A stretch of DNA of 64,000 nt from JBFXJF01 sp050175155 (lineage in GTDB: Bacteria; Bacillota; Bacilli; Tepidibacillales; Tepidibacillaceae): the NCBI GenBank assembly GCA_050175155.1, contig JBFXJF010000005.1, forward strand, positions 71,929 to 135,928, in the 5' to 3' direction. Below the pieces are notes generated by a model. The model had not been told where the DNA came from. It saw nothing but the letters and a program-made list of their open reading frames with translations, and searched no databases. Of this stretch, positions 1 through 8,858 are shown one piece after another. Position 1 is the first letter of the stretch. Every line of letters starts with the position of its first letter. Position numbers and translations under genes: made by a program.

Positions 1-112
1 TACGGTAAATAACGTCAAAGTTATGATCTATTCCGAGTATTTGATTCATAACCTTTACGTTATCTTCTATTTTTCTGCTTATCTTTTTACCTTCTAGCTC
101 AAGTAGAGTCAT
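1..112 (-). CDS. Partial gene, N-terminus only; possible GerA-family spore germination protein
   Basis: An ATG at 110-112 on the minus strand follows a GAGG ribosome-binding site inside the tail of the MFS gene, and the frame stays open to the window edge (37 codons). The start reads MTLLELEGKKISRKIEDNVK and continues with VMNQILGIDHNFDVIYR. The pattern of a short charged lead, then an N-[VI]-x-x-[IM]-x-x-[IL]-[LF]-G core and a D-[VF]-[IV]-x-R strand is like the start of many GerA/SpoVAF germinant-receptor A subunits. That assignment is inference from about 37 residues and could be wrong. The gap to the MFS stop is 11 bases, so the two genes are probably cotranscribed. Confidence 0.4.
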   Translation of the reverse strand, partial: MTLLELEGKKISRKIEDNVKVMNQILGIDHNFDVIYR

Positions 113-123
113 AAATATATACC

Positions 124-1347
124 TCATTCAAGGTTAATTGATTTTTTTACTACGACAGACTTCATAAAATACCATGTAACAATTTGTAAGCTCCCAGAAA
201 GTAGTAATAGGAACTTTAGCGATTCTACCCCGAATTTTTTTAAAGATAAAATAAAAATTAAAGTTATCACAATTCTTCCTAAATTAAGACCTATCTCCCG
301 TATTATTATGTATTCTCCACTTAATTTTGCTGAATTATTCGATTCACCAATTTTATCGAAAATTTTTGAAGTTAAGGGTATAAAGTATAACGGAGCGAAA
401 ATGCTTGTCCCTATGCCATAAATAAATAAGGTTACATAATTAACATTGACAACTAATGGAACAACTACTACCGCCATCATTATTGAGCCAATCATCATTG
501 AAGAGTTACGCCAATTTCTTTTTATAAATTTCCCAACGAAATAATAAGTGATTAGTGCTACAAAAGAGACTACTGTTGAGTAAGTACCTAAAATAAATTC
601 ATTATTTGAATATATATAGACAAGCAGTCCAATTAAGAAAAGGATTAATCCCTCCCTTCCCCCTTGTGCAGATACTGCAATAACAATGCTTCTCCAATCG
701 TGATCACTAACCGTTTGCTTAATTACATTAGTTATTTGGTAACCACCTAAAGATTGTCGTTTATAAATAAAAAAACTAGTTAATATTGCTAATAAAAATA
801 CAATTAATGATACAAAAAAAATTATTTTATACCCTGCAAAGCCAACCCGATTTATTATAATAATTCCAGCAAGAAAGGGTGCAACTATGCCGGCAAAGGA
901 GGTTAATAATCCTTCCCAGCCGTTAAAAAAATCCCTATCCTCTGGTTCAGTTATTTCAAAATATAGTTGGTTAAAACTAAACCAATAAAAGCCCTGTCCA
1001 ATTCCAATTAATATTCCTAACAATTCACTATTATTAGCAACCTTAACTCCAAGTAATAAAGCAACCAAATAAAATAATAATAAAAGACCTATCCCAACCC
1101 TTAATAAAATAACCCTGTCAATTACTTTGATTACTCTGCCCGCTACTATAAAAGTAACCATAATTGATAAGTATTGAAAAAAATTAAACCATCCTAAAAG
1201 AATATAATCATTAGTAATCTTCCATAAATATACGTTAATAAAAGTATTAGATAAGGTAACTGCTACTGTGAATAATGTACTAATTGTCAATAAGATTACT
1301 TTATTTCTATCTAGTGAGTTGGAGTGGCTAAAAGTTCTTCGCTTCAA
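124..1347 (-). CDS. Major facilitator superfamily transporter
   Basis: The product has 407 residues and is almost entirely hydrophobic, with about twelve membrane spans. A motif-A-like loop (AGRVIKVIDRVILLRVG) lies between spans 2 and 3, and a short charged cytoplasmic loop (FIYKRQSLGGYQ) divides the two six-span halves. This is the usual MFS size and layout. The start is a TTG at 1345-1347 with the ribosome-binding site AGGAGTG seven bases upstream; no better start is in frame. The substrate cannot be told from sequence. It runs into the partial gene at the window edge with an 11-base gap. If that gene is a germination protein, expression in the forespore is possible, but this is inference. 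Confidence 0.8.
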   Translation of the reverse strand: MKRRTFSHSNSLDRNKVILLTISTLFTVAVTLSNTFINVYLWKITNDYILLGWFNFFQYLSIMVTFIVAGRVIKVIDRVILLRVGIGLLLLFYLVALLLGVKVANNSELLGILIGIGQGFYWFSFNQLYFEITEPEDRDFFNGWEGLLTSFAGIVAPFLAGIIIINRVGFAGYKIIFFVSLIVFLLAILTSFFIYKRQSLGGYQITNVIKQTVSDHDWRSIVIAVSAQGGREGLILFLIGLLVYIYSNNEFILGTYSTVVSFVALITYYFVGKFIKRNWRNSSMMIGSIMMAVVVVPLVVNVNYVTLFIYGIGTSIFAPLYFIPLTSKIFDKIGESNNSAKLSGEYIIIREIGLNLGRIVITLIFILSLKKFGVESLKFLLLLSGSLQIVTWYFMKSVVVKKSINLE

Positions 1348-1410
1348 TAATTATCACTCCTGAATAACATTTGTATTTGATTAAATCTTATTTATTATTT
1401 CCTTTTCATA

Positions 1411-1440
1411 AAAAAAAATGTCGGTTAATATAACCAACAT
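1411..1440 (-). terminator. Rho-independent terminator behind mutS2 and the DUF350 gene
   Basis: On the minus strand the arms ATGTTGGTTA and TAACCGACAT form a ten-base stem with one mismatch and a tiny loop, followed by eight T residues. It lies about 60 bases after the DUF350 stop and before the MFS gene. Confidence 0.75.
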
Positions 1441-1499
1441 CAGATTTAAAAAATTTTTATTTTAAGATTGCCAAAAGCATTTTTACTCTAAAACGCAGA

Positions 1500-1904
1500 T
1501 TATGCTATACTTACTCCTATTACAAGTGCTAATGAGATCGAAATTATAAAGGAGATTAGCCCCACTGCACGATTGTCATTTGAAATCTCATCATCCACCT
1601 TGAATTTTGGTGTTAAAAACTCAAATAAATAATAAACTATAAGCTGTAGGACCGATCCATAAGTTCCCCAAATAAAAATCTCCCAAAGAGAATCATTACT
1701 ATTTATTGAGAAAGCTAAAATGATACCGATTGCAAGAATCTTTCCCCCTGTTGCTAATGCAACTGAAAGATTACCATTTTTTATCTCTTCCCAATCATTA
1801 TATTTTGTTACTAACTCAAAAATCGCTAAAAAAACCACTATAGCAACTACAGCTAAAACAAAATATGCTGCACTTATAACGTAAACATTATCCCATATAG
1901 TCAT
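1500..1904 (-). CDS. DUF350 family membrane protein (YshE-like)
   Basis: A 134-residue protein with four predicted membrane spans. Span 1 is followed by the family's conserved block FELVTKYNDWEEIKNGN, then LSVALATGGKILAIGI; these match the DUF350 family (E. coli YjfL, B. subtilis YshE). Biochemical function is not established for the family. The ATG at 1902-1904 has the ribosome-binding site GGGGTGA. The gene starts 13 bases after the mutS2 stop and so is probably cotranscribed with it. B. subtilis also has yshE directly behind mutS2, so this is conserved synteny. Confidence 0.8.
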   Translation of the reverse strand: MTIWDNVYVISAAYFVLAVVAIVVFLAIFELVTKYNDWEEIKNGNLSVALATGGKILAIGIILAFSINSNDSLWEIFIWGTYGSVLQLIVYYLFEFLTPKFKVDDEISNDNRAVGLISFIISISLALVIGVSIA

Positions 1905-1917
1905 CCGTTCACCCCTA

Positions 1918-4263
1918 TTACTTCAATTCAATAATTGTTACTCCACTTCCACCCTCACCATACTGACCGGTTCTTGTTTGTTTAACGTAAGTGTGTTTCC
2001 GCAAAAAGTCTTGAAGCCCTGCTCGCAGTACTCCTGTACCTTTACCATGAATGATTGATACCTGATGATATCCTTGTAAAAAAACTTCGTCTAGATAACG
2101 GTCAATTTCCATCATTGCCTCTTCTATATTTTTACCACGGACATCCAATTCAAGTTTTACATCTAGATCTCTTTTAATTCCAGTAATATTTACTTCTTTT
2201 TCTTTCTTCTTTTTTTCTATCACTTCTAATCCAGATTCCTCAACCTTTATTTTAACAATACCTATTTGAATTAAATATTCATTTTCCTTAATTTTTTCTA
2301 ATACAGTTCCAGTTTGACCATAACTAAGGACTTTTACATCATTGCCAACCTCAATCTTACTTTCTTTATTTTGTTTTTTAATTAATGGTTTATCTATTGT
2401 TGGAATTGTATCCTCTAGTTGTTTTTTTAATTCAATCAAGCGGTGTTCTTTTATTCCGGTCTGTTCCTCTTTAGCAAGTTTACGTAGTTCTTTAATTACT
2501 TCTTCTGCTTCTAGTCTTGCTTTCTTAACTATTTTTTCAGCATTTCCTTTAGCTTCTTCTAATATAAGATAACGCTCCCTCTCTAATAAAACTAACTTTT
2601 CTTCTAATTCCCTATTCAAATGTTGAATATTCTTACGAATTTCTTCCGCTTGAAGACGCTCGTTTTCTGTAGTTGAACGATTTTTTTCTAATAAGGCAAT
2701 CATTGACTCTACTTGTTGATCGTCTTCATTAATCTGCTGTCTTGCAAAATCAATAATTTCCTGTGCTAATCCTAATCTTCGAGCAATTGAAAAAGCATTG
2801 CTTCTTCCTGGTACTCCTATTAGTAAACGAAATGTAGGTCTTAAAGTTTCTACGTTAAATTCCACACTAGCATTAACTACATCTCTATGATTATAAGCGT
2901 ATGCTTTTAATTCACTGTAATGGGTTGTTGCTATTACCTTCGCTCCAATTTCTCTAATTTTCTCGAGAATTGCGATAGCTAAAGCAGCACCTTCAGTAGG
3001 ATCAGTGCCAGCGCCTAATTCATCCAATAAAACTAAACTGTCATTGCCAATTTCATATAGAATATTAATAATATTGGTTAGATGCCCTGAAAAAGTACTT
3101 AGACTTTGCTCTATACTCTGTTCATCCCCAATATCCACAAAAACCGAAGAAAAAATACTAATTTCACTTTCTTCCTCGACCGGAATATGCAAGCCTGACA
3201 TTGCCATTATTGTTAATAAGCCTACTGTTTTTAAAGATACGGTTTTACCACCAGTATTAGGACCTGTAATTAAAACAGTATCAAAGTCTTTACCCATATT
3301 AAAGTCAATCGCAACCACTTGATCGATTGGTATTAAAGGATGTCTCGCTTTTTTAAGATTAATATAACCTCTGTCGTTTAATATAGGTTTGACGGCCTTC
3401 ATCTCAACGGCAAGTTCTGCCTTAGCGTGAATGAAATCAATAATACTTAGTTTTTCTATATTTACCGTTAATGACTCTACTTCCTCCATTACTACACTAC
3501 TTAAAATTCTTAATATTTTTTCTATCTCTTTCTCTTCTTTAATTAAAGCCTCTTTTAATTGATTATTTGCTTGTACAACAGCTTCTGGCTCAATAAAAAG
3601 TGTAGCCCCAGATCCTGATTGATCATGGATCATACCACCGAAGGCCGATTTATACTCTTGCTTAACGGGGATAACGTATCTTCCATTTCTGATGGTTACA
3701 ATTGGATCTTGCAGCATCTTAATATTTTTGGAATTTCTTATTATACTTTCTAACTTATCCTTTATTCTTTTCTCAAAAATTTTAATTTGTTGCCTAATAG
3801 ATCTCAATTCAGAACTTGCAGAATCAACGACTTCTCCTTGTTCATTAATACAAAAATTTATTTTATCTTCTATATCTTTTAAATCCTCGATCTGATTAAC
3901 ATGTGCCGCTAAAATAGGCAATGCTTCCTTATCCGCCAAATTAAGAATAAACCTTTTCAATTTTCTTCCCGCATAAATAGTATTAGATACTGCTATTAAC
4001 TGCTCAATAGTCAAATCTCCACCAACTCTTAGTCTTGCGAGAGCTGATCTAATATCTTTTATTCCTCCCAGTGGCATGCTCCCCTTTAATCTTATCACCT
4101 CGAAGGCTTCAAAGGTTTCTTCTTGTAATTCTTTTACGGCATGCAAATAATTGCTAGGTAATAAGTTGTTCGCAAGCTCTTTTCCCATAATTGTTGAGGC
4201 TTTTGTCTCCAACATATCTATTATTTTAGGGAATTCTAAAGCTTTCAATCCCCGAATATTCAC
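1918..4263 (-). CDS. mutS2: Endonuclease MutS2 (Smr-domain ATPase)
   Basis: MutS2 is an ATP-driven, MutS-related protein linked to suppression of recombination and to rescue of collided ribosomes. Counting from the chosen start there are 781 residues: a core and clamp region, Walker A GPNTGGKT near residues 334-341, Walker B LVLLDELGAGTDP near 410, a long coiled coil around 510-640, and a C-terminal Smr domain with the HGKGTG signature. It lacks the mismatch-recognition domain, as expected for MutS2. The GTG at 4261-4263 is preferred because AAAGGAGG lies just upstream; an upstream in-frame start would place this Shine-Dalgarno inside the gene. Length and motifs are full and normal. Confidence 0.96.
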   Translation of the reverse strand: MNIRGLKALEFPKIIDMLETKASTIMGKELANNLLPSNYLHAVKELQEETFEAFEVIRLKGSMPLGGIKDIRSALARLRVGGDLTIEQLIAVSNTIYAGRKLKRFILNLADKEALPILAAHVNQIEDLKDIEDKINFCINEQGEVVDSASSELRSIRQQIKIFEKRIKDKLESIIRNSKNIKMLQDPIVTIRNGRYVIPVKQEYKSAFGGMIHDQSGSGATLFIEPEAVVQANNQLKEALIKEEKEIEKILRILSSVVMEEVESLTVNIEKLSIIDFIHAKAELAVEMKAVKPILNDRGYINLKKARHPLIPIDQVVAIDFNMGKDFDTVLITGPNTGGKTVSLKTVGLLTIMAMSGLHIPVEEESEISIFSSVFVDIGDEQSIEQSLSTFSGHLTNIINILYEIGNDSLVLLDELGAGTDPTEGAALAIAILEKIREIGAKVIATTHYSELKAYAYNHRDVVNASVEFNVETLRPTFRLLIGVPGRSNAFSIARRLGLAQEIIDFARQQINEDDQQVESMIALLEKNRSTTENERLQAEEIRKNIQHLNRELEEKLVLLERERYLILEEAKGNAEKIVKKARLEAEEVIKELRKLAKEEQTGIKEHRLIELKKQLEDTIPTIDKPLIKKQNKESKIEVGNDVKVLSYGQTGTVLEKIKENEYLIQIGIVKIKVEESGLEVIEKKKKEKEVNITGIKRDLDVKLELDVRGKNIEEAMMEIDRYLDEVFLQGYHQVSIIHGKGTGVLRAGLQDFLRKHTYVKQTRTGQYGEGGSGVTIIELK

Positions 4264-4400
4264 GAAAAATCCTCCTTTTAAACTAGTTAACAATTATTAT
4301 ACATTCAATTCTATGATAGGTAAAATATCTTTACATAACTAATAAAGCCATGTATAATTTTACTGATTAATTTTCGGATTTTAAAAGGGAAGTAATTATA

Positions 4401-6161
4401 ATGAGTGTTTTTAAAGACCTTCTATGGTTTTTTAAATTAGAGCGAAAAAGTTATATTATTGGAATATTGGTGTTAATAATTGTAGCAACCATAATTATAT
4501 TTCCACCTTATGCAGTGGGTATTGTTGTTGACCATATTATAGATGGTACATTAACAGAAACAATACTGCTAAACTGGATTTTACTAATTATGCTAAGTGC
4601 TATTTTGTTATATATCCTAAGATATGTTTGGCGCATTATGATTTATAGTGCTGCCGCTAGACTTTCCAGAATTTTAAGAAACAAATTATACAAACATTTC
4701 ACAGAACAATCCCCTAGTTTTTACAATCAGCAAAGAATTGGGGATCTAATGGCTCATGCGACTAATGATATTCAAGCAGTTGAGGTAACTGCTGGAGATG
4801 GTATCCTTACGTTAATAGATTCAATAACTTTGGGTAGTATTGTAATTATTCTTATGTCTACAACTATAAGTTGGGAATTAACTTTAATATGCTTATTGCC
4901 AATGCCTTTTATGGCTTTAACTACTAGTTATTATGGTAATTTAATTCATAAACGTTTTTACAAGGCTCAGGCCGCTTTTTCTAATCTTAATGACAAGGTA
5001 CAAGAAAGCATTTCAGGTATGCGTGTTATCAAATCTTTTGGAAAAGAGTCATCAGAACAAAATGACTTTAGCCTTAAATCGATTGACACTGTTAATAAAA
5101 ATATTGCCGTAGCGAAAGTAGATGCGCTCTTTGATCCAACTATTACATTTATTGTTGGAATCTCTTATTTTTTAGCGATAGGATTTGGGGCAAGATACGT
5201 AGTTCTTGACGAGTTAACAATAGGTAAATTAACAACCTTTGTTATGTACCTAGGTAAATTAATCTGGCCAATGTTAGCTTTTGGTTATTTATTTAATATT
5301 GTAGAGCGGGGACGAGCCTCTTATGATCGTATTAATATTCTATTAAATACTAAACCAGAGATTATTAATAAAGAATCTGCTTTAGAAGATATTCCTAAAG
5401 GAAACATAAAGTTTGAAATCAACTCTTTTACCTATCCTGGTAAAACCTATCCCACTATTAAAAATATTAATTTCACAATTAATAAAGGACAAACATTAGG
5501 TATAATTGGAAAAACAGGCAGTGGTAAAACAACTTTATTACGCCTATTACTTCGTGAATTTGATCTAGATGATGGTCAGATTTCAATTGGTGATAAATCA
5601 ATATATGACTATACATTAAACTCCCTGCGTTCTGCAATGAGTTATGTTCCACAGGAGCATTTTTTGTTTTCGACGACTGTAGCTGAAAATATAGCTTTTG
5701 CTAAGCCAAGTGCTTCTCTTGAAGAAATCCAATCGGTTGCTAAATTGGCCGACGTTCATACAGATATTATTAACTTTAATAATGGTTATGGAACGATAAT
5801 CGGGGAAAGAGGTACAACCCTTTCCGGAGGACAAAAACAAAGAATATCCATAGCACGGGCTTTTTTGATTAATTCAGATATATTAATCCTAGATGATGCG
5901 TTATCAGCAGTTGATGCCAAAACGGAGGAAACGATTTTACTGGAATTACAAAAAAATAGACTTAACAAAACAACTCTAATTGCTACACATAGGATTAGTT
6001 CTATCCAGCACGCTGATTTAATTATTGTTCTTGACAATGGAGAGATAGTAGATTCTGGAACTCATGAGGAACTAATTAGAAATGACAATTGGTATAAGGA
6101 GATATTTAGACGCCAACAGCTTGAAAACCTTGTAGAACTTGGTGGTGTCTCAAATGAATAA
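4401..6161 (+). CDS. ABC exporter half-transporter (permease fused to ATPase), first subunit
   Basis: A 586-residue protein: six membrane spans in about the first 310 residues (type IV exporter fold), then a nucleotide-binding domain with Walker A GKTGSGKTT, signature LSGGQKQR and Walker B LILDDALSAVD. Aspartate stands where the catalytic glutamate should follow Walker B (DD instead of DE). This is typical of the degenerate-site partner in heterodimeric exporters such as BmrC/YheI. The next gene encodes the partner and overlaps it by eight bases, so the two are translationally coupled. The substrate is unknown; multidrug export is a reasonable guess. The pair sits on the opposite strand between mutS2 and cvpA, where B. 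subtilis has polX. Confidence 0.92.
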   Translation: MSVFKDLLWFFKLERKSYIIGILVLIIVATIIIFPPYAVGIVVDHIIDGTLTETILLNWILLIMLSAILLYILRYVWRIMIYSAAARLSRILRNKLYKHFTEQSPSFYNQQRIGDLMAHATNDIQAVEVTAGDGILTLIDSITLGSIVIILMSTTISWELTLICLLPMPFMALTTSYYGNLIHKRFYKAQAAFSNLNDKVQESISGMRVIKSFGKESSEQNDFSLKSIDTVNKNIAVAKVDALFDPTITFIVGISYFLAIGFGARYVVLDELTIGKLTTFVMYLGKLIWPMLAFGYLFNIVERGRASYDRINILLNTKPEIINKESALEDIPKGNIKFEINSFTYPGKTYPTIKNINFTINKGQTLGIIGKTGSGKTTLLRLLLREFDLDDGQISIGDKSIYDYTLNSLRSAMSYVPQEHFLFSTTVAENIAFAKPSASLEEIQSVAKLADVHTDIINFNNGYGTIIGERGTTLSGGQKQRISIARAFLINSDILILDDALSAVDAKTEETILLELQKNRLNKTTLIATHRISSIQHADLIIVLDNGEIVDSGTHEELIRNDNWYKEIFRRQQLENLVELGGVSNE

Positions 6162-7917
6162 ACAAAGTACACTAAAGAGACTTTTACTATACACTAAACC
6201 ACACACTAAACAGCTACTCTTAAGTTTTTTTATTTTAATGTTAGCCACTGGTGCTGATGTAATCAGTCCTCTTCTTGTTAAGATATTTATTGACGATTTT
6301 TTAATACCTAGAATTTTTGATTGGACCTCAATTTTTATTTTAGCATTAAGTTATTTATTATTACTTATAGCCTCAACAGTCTTAAATTATTTTCAATTAC
6401 TGTTTTTTCAAACAACTGCACTGAAAATTATTCATCAAATACGTGTTGATGTTTTTAGTAAGGTTCAAAGACTTGGTTTATCCTTTTTTGATAAGACCCC
6501 GGCTGGAAGCCTAATTTCAAGGATAACAAATGATACAGAAGCAATAAAAGACCTCTTTATAACTGTATTATCTACATTTGTACAAAACATTGTTTTTATA
6601 GTAGGTATATTAATCGCAATGCTTTATTTAAATATAAAATTAACTCTTCTATATATAATATTATTACCTATAATTTTTATCATAATTAAATCCTATCAAT
6701 ATTTTAGCTCAAAGGTATTTCACCTTTCGCGAAAAAAACTTAGTCAATTAAATACTAAATTAAACGAGTCTTTACAGGGTATGAATATTATTCAAGCTAT
6801 GAGACAAGAGAAAAGATTTAGAAATGATTTTTCTAAGACTAATGACGAGTTTTATCAGGCAAGTGTTAAGCAAGTTAAAATCAACGCATTACTAGCGAGA
6901 ACTGCGGTAGACTTTATATATTTAGTAGCGCTATGCTTAATTCTTGGTTTCTTTGGTATTAAATCTTTTGATAATGTTTTAGAGATTGGAATGGTTTATG
7001 CATTCATCAACTATCTCGATCGATTTTTTGAGCCGATTAATACTATAATGATGCGTTTAGGGCAATTTCAGCAAGCTATTGTTGCATCGGAGAGAGTTTT
7101 CGAACTACTAGATGAAGAGGATTTGGCACCTATAAAATTAGGGAATGAATTCCCTACTATAGAAAAAGGTCTTATTGAATTCAAAAATGTGAGCTTTTCA
7201 TACGACGGTAAAGTCGATGTCTTGAGAAATATATCATTTACTGCAAAGCCTGGCGAAACAGTCGCTCTTGTTGGACAAACGGGAAGCGGGAAAAGTTCAA
7301 TTAGTAATTTACTAGTCAGATTTTATCCACTTAAACATGGTGAAATATTAATAGACGGTATACCTTTGCAATTCTATGAAACCGATGAACTAAGAAGCAA
7401 GATAGGGCTTGTCCTACAAGATGCTTTTCTTTTCTCTGGAGATATAAAACATAACATTCGCCTAAATAATGAGAACATAAATGATTTGGATATTACTACA
7501 GCAGCAAAATTTGTCCAAGCAGATACTTTCATCGAAAAACTGCCTTTGGGTTACAATGAACCTGTTAGTGAACGTGGTGCTACCTTTTCTAGTGGTCAAA
7601 GACAATTAATTTCCTTTGCAAGAACAATGGCAATTAACCCTAATATTTTAGTTCTTGATGAAGCAACTGCTAGTATAGATTCCGAAACGGAAGAATTGAT
7701 TCAACTCGCACTTAAAAAAATGCGCACTGGCAGAACAACAATAGCAATAGCCCATAGATTATCAACTATTTATGATGCTAATCTTATTCTTGTCCTCCAT
7801 CGAGGAGAGATTGTAGATCGTGGCACACACCAAGAATTACTAAGAAATAAAGGACTATATTTCAATATGTATTTATTACAACAGGGTGTTAACGGCGGAA
7901 ACGCACCCGCCTTGTAA
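6154..7917 (+). CDS. ABC exporter half-transporter, second subunit
   Basis: Six membrane spans are followed by an ATPase domain with Walker A GQTGSGKSS, Walker B ILVLDEATASID with the normal catalytic glutamate, and a signature altered to FSSGQRQL. Together with the preceding subunit (normal signature, aspartate at the catalytic position) this gives one canonical and one degenerate ATP site, the arrangement of BmrCD/TM287-288-type heterodimers. The ATG at 6154 overlaps the upstream stop and has GGTGGT upstream; a TTG at 6139 is possible but less likely. From this start the product is 587 residues. It is convergent with cvpA, with only 12 bases between the stops. Confidence 0.92.
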   Translation: MNKQSTLKRLLLYTKPHTKQLLLSFFILMLATGADVISPLLVKIFIDDFLIPRIFDWTSIFILALSYLLLLIASTVLNYFQLLFFQTTALKIIHQIRVDVFSKVQRLGLSFFDKTPAGSLISRITNDTEAIKDLFITVLSTFVQNIVFIVGILIAMLYLNIKLTLLYIILLPIIFIIIKSYQYFSSKVFHLSRKKLSQLNTKLNESLQGMNIIQAMRQEKRFRNDFSKTNDEFYQASVKQVKINALLARTAVDFIYLVALCLILGFFGIKSFDNVLEIGMVYAFINYLDRFFEPINTIMMRLGQFQQAIVASERVFELLDEEDLAPIKLGNEFPTIEKGLIEFKNVSFSYDGKVDVLRNISFTAKPGETVALVGQTGSGKSSISNLLVRFYPLKHGEILIDGIPLQFYETDELRSKIGLVLQDAFLFSGDIKHNIRLNNENINDLDITTAAKFVQADTFIEKLPLGYNEPVSERGATFSSGQRQLISFARTMAINPNILVLDEATASIDSETEELIQLALKKMRTGRTTIAIAHRLSTIYDANLILVLHRGEIVDRGTHQELLRNKGLYFNMYLLQQGVNGGNAPAL

Positions 7918-7929
7918 GATTCGCTATTC

Positions 7930-8472
7930 TTAAATTTGTGTTGAGTCCCATAGCGAAAATATCTTTTCTGTAAGATTAGGTGTAAATTCTAAGATACTAT
8001 TTGAAATGATCGAACCATCAATATATGTCTGCATGCTAGCCCAAGGCATTATAGAAATAAAGTTTACAAGAAGAATAACTATTATCAATGATTCTACTAG
8101 CCCAATAAGCGCCCCCGAGGTACGATTAATAATTGCTAGACCTGGTATTCTTACTACTTGTTCTAAAATTACTAAAATAATTGCTAATAAAATCTTAACG
8201 CCAATAAAAATTAATATAAAAGCTATAGCATTATAGAACATATCCTGCCAATTAAAAAATTCAGAAAACATATATAAAGACGATGTTTCAAAGCTAGGTA
8301 AAGGTATTACTGCTTCAAGATATGGTGATAAAGTCCAATAATATTTATAAGCTACAATGAGAGCAACTATATAACCAAAGAAATTAATTATCTGTTTTAC
8401 CAGCCCTGCTTGATAACCTTTAAGAATAAACAATATTACAACAACAATTATTATAATGTCCAAAATATTCAT
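7930..8472 (-). CDS. CvpA family membrane protein (YshB-like)
   Basis: A 180-residue protein with four predicted membrane spans. The family's start MNILDIIIIVVVILFILKGY is present, followed by a short loop and QIINFFGYIVALIVAY. CvpA proteins are inner-membrane proteins linked to colicin V production in E. coli; their role in Firmicutes is not settled. The gene begins nine bases after the zapA stop, an operon arrangement also seen in B. subtilis (zapA-yshB). Nothing unusual in the sequence. Confidence 0.85.
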   Translation of the reverse strand: MNILDIIIIVVVILFILKGYQAGLVKQIINFFGYIVALIVAYKYYWTLSPYLEAVIPLPSFETSSLYMFSEFFNWQDMFYNAIAFILIFIGVKILLAIILVILEQVVRIPGLAIINRTSGALIGLVESLIIVILLVNFISIMPWASMQTYIDGSIISNSILEFTPNLTEKIFSLWDSTQI

Positions 8473-8481
8473 TAAATTTCC

Positions 8482-8736
8482 TCATTTCTCTTCAAAAAGC
8501 TTTAATAGTTCATCATATTCATGCTTTAACTGAAAATATTCATCGGAAATATTAATTGCTGTTAGTACAGCAATTTTTTTTGAGTCTAACTGAGGGTAGG
8601 CTTGTGAAATCTTATTCATTATATCATCTACGTGTGCGGCTACTGTTCTAAGGTAATTATGCCCTTTATCATCAATAATCTTATATTCTTGACCTTGTAT
8701 TATAACAGATAAACTACTCTTACGATCTTCGTTCAC
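8482..8736 (-). CDS. zapA: Cell division protein ZapA
   Basis: ZapA binds FtsZ and helps bundle protofilaments at the division site. The 84-residue product has the ZapA pattern: an N-terminal strand pair (SLSVIIQGQEYKI), the block YLRTVAAHVDDIMNKI, the DSKKIAVLTAINISDEY core, and a C-terminal coiled helix. The start is GTG at 8734-8736 with AAAGG about ten bases upstream. It is the first gene of a zapA-cvpA unit; the pheT stop is about 120 bases further upstream, separated by two stem-loops. Confidence 0.88.
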   Translation of the reverse strand: MNEDRKSSLSVIIQGQEYKIIDDKGHNYLRTVAAHVDDIMNKISQAYPQLDSKKIAVLTAINISDEYFQLKHEYDELLKLFEEK

Positions 8737-8782
8737 TAAAGATCAACCTTTCTAATCTGCATTATACTTCCTAATATAGTGT

Positions 8783-8855
8783 AATGGATTTGTAGCAAAC
8801 TTACAAATCCATTAACTTGGTGCCTGTCATCCTTCACTGACGCTCAGAATGACAG
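8783..8855. repeat. Two adjacent stem-loops between pheT and zapA
   Basis: The first is a perfect 12-base inverted repeat (AATGGATTTGTA and TACAAATCCATT, 8783-8794 and 8802-8813). The second has CTGTCAT and ATGACAG arms at 8824-8830 and 8849-8855 enclosing a CTTCACTGACGCTCAG core. It resembles the TGTCATTCTGAGCG-type palindromes scattered in many bacterial genomes. The second is followed by TTTTT only on the plus strand, so it is a poor terminator for pheT on the minus strand. It could still block RNA decay or terminate in the other direction. Confidence 0.6.
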
Positions 8856-8858
8856 TTT

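Noticed and set aside
2342..4342. Open frames antisense to mutS2, and similar antisense frames across the window
   Set aside because: They lack ribosome-binding sites, have no recognisable protein pattern and lie wholly inside well-supported genes.
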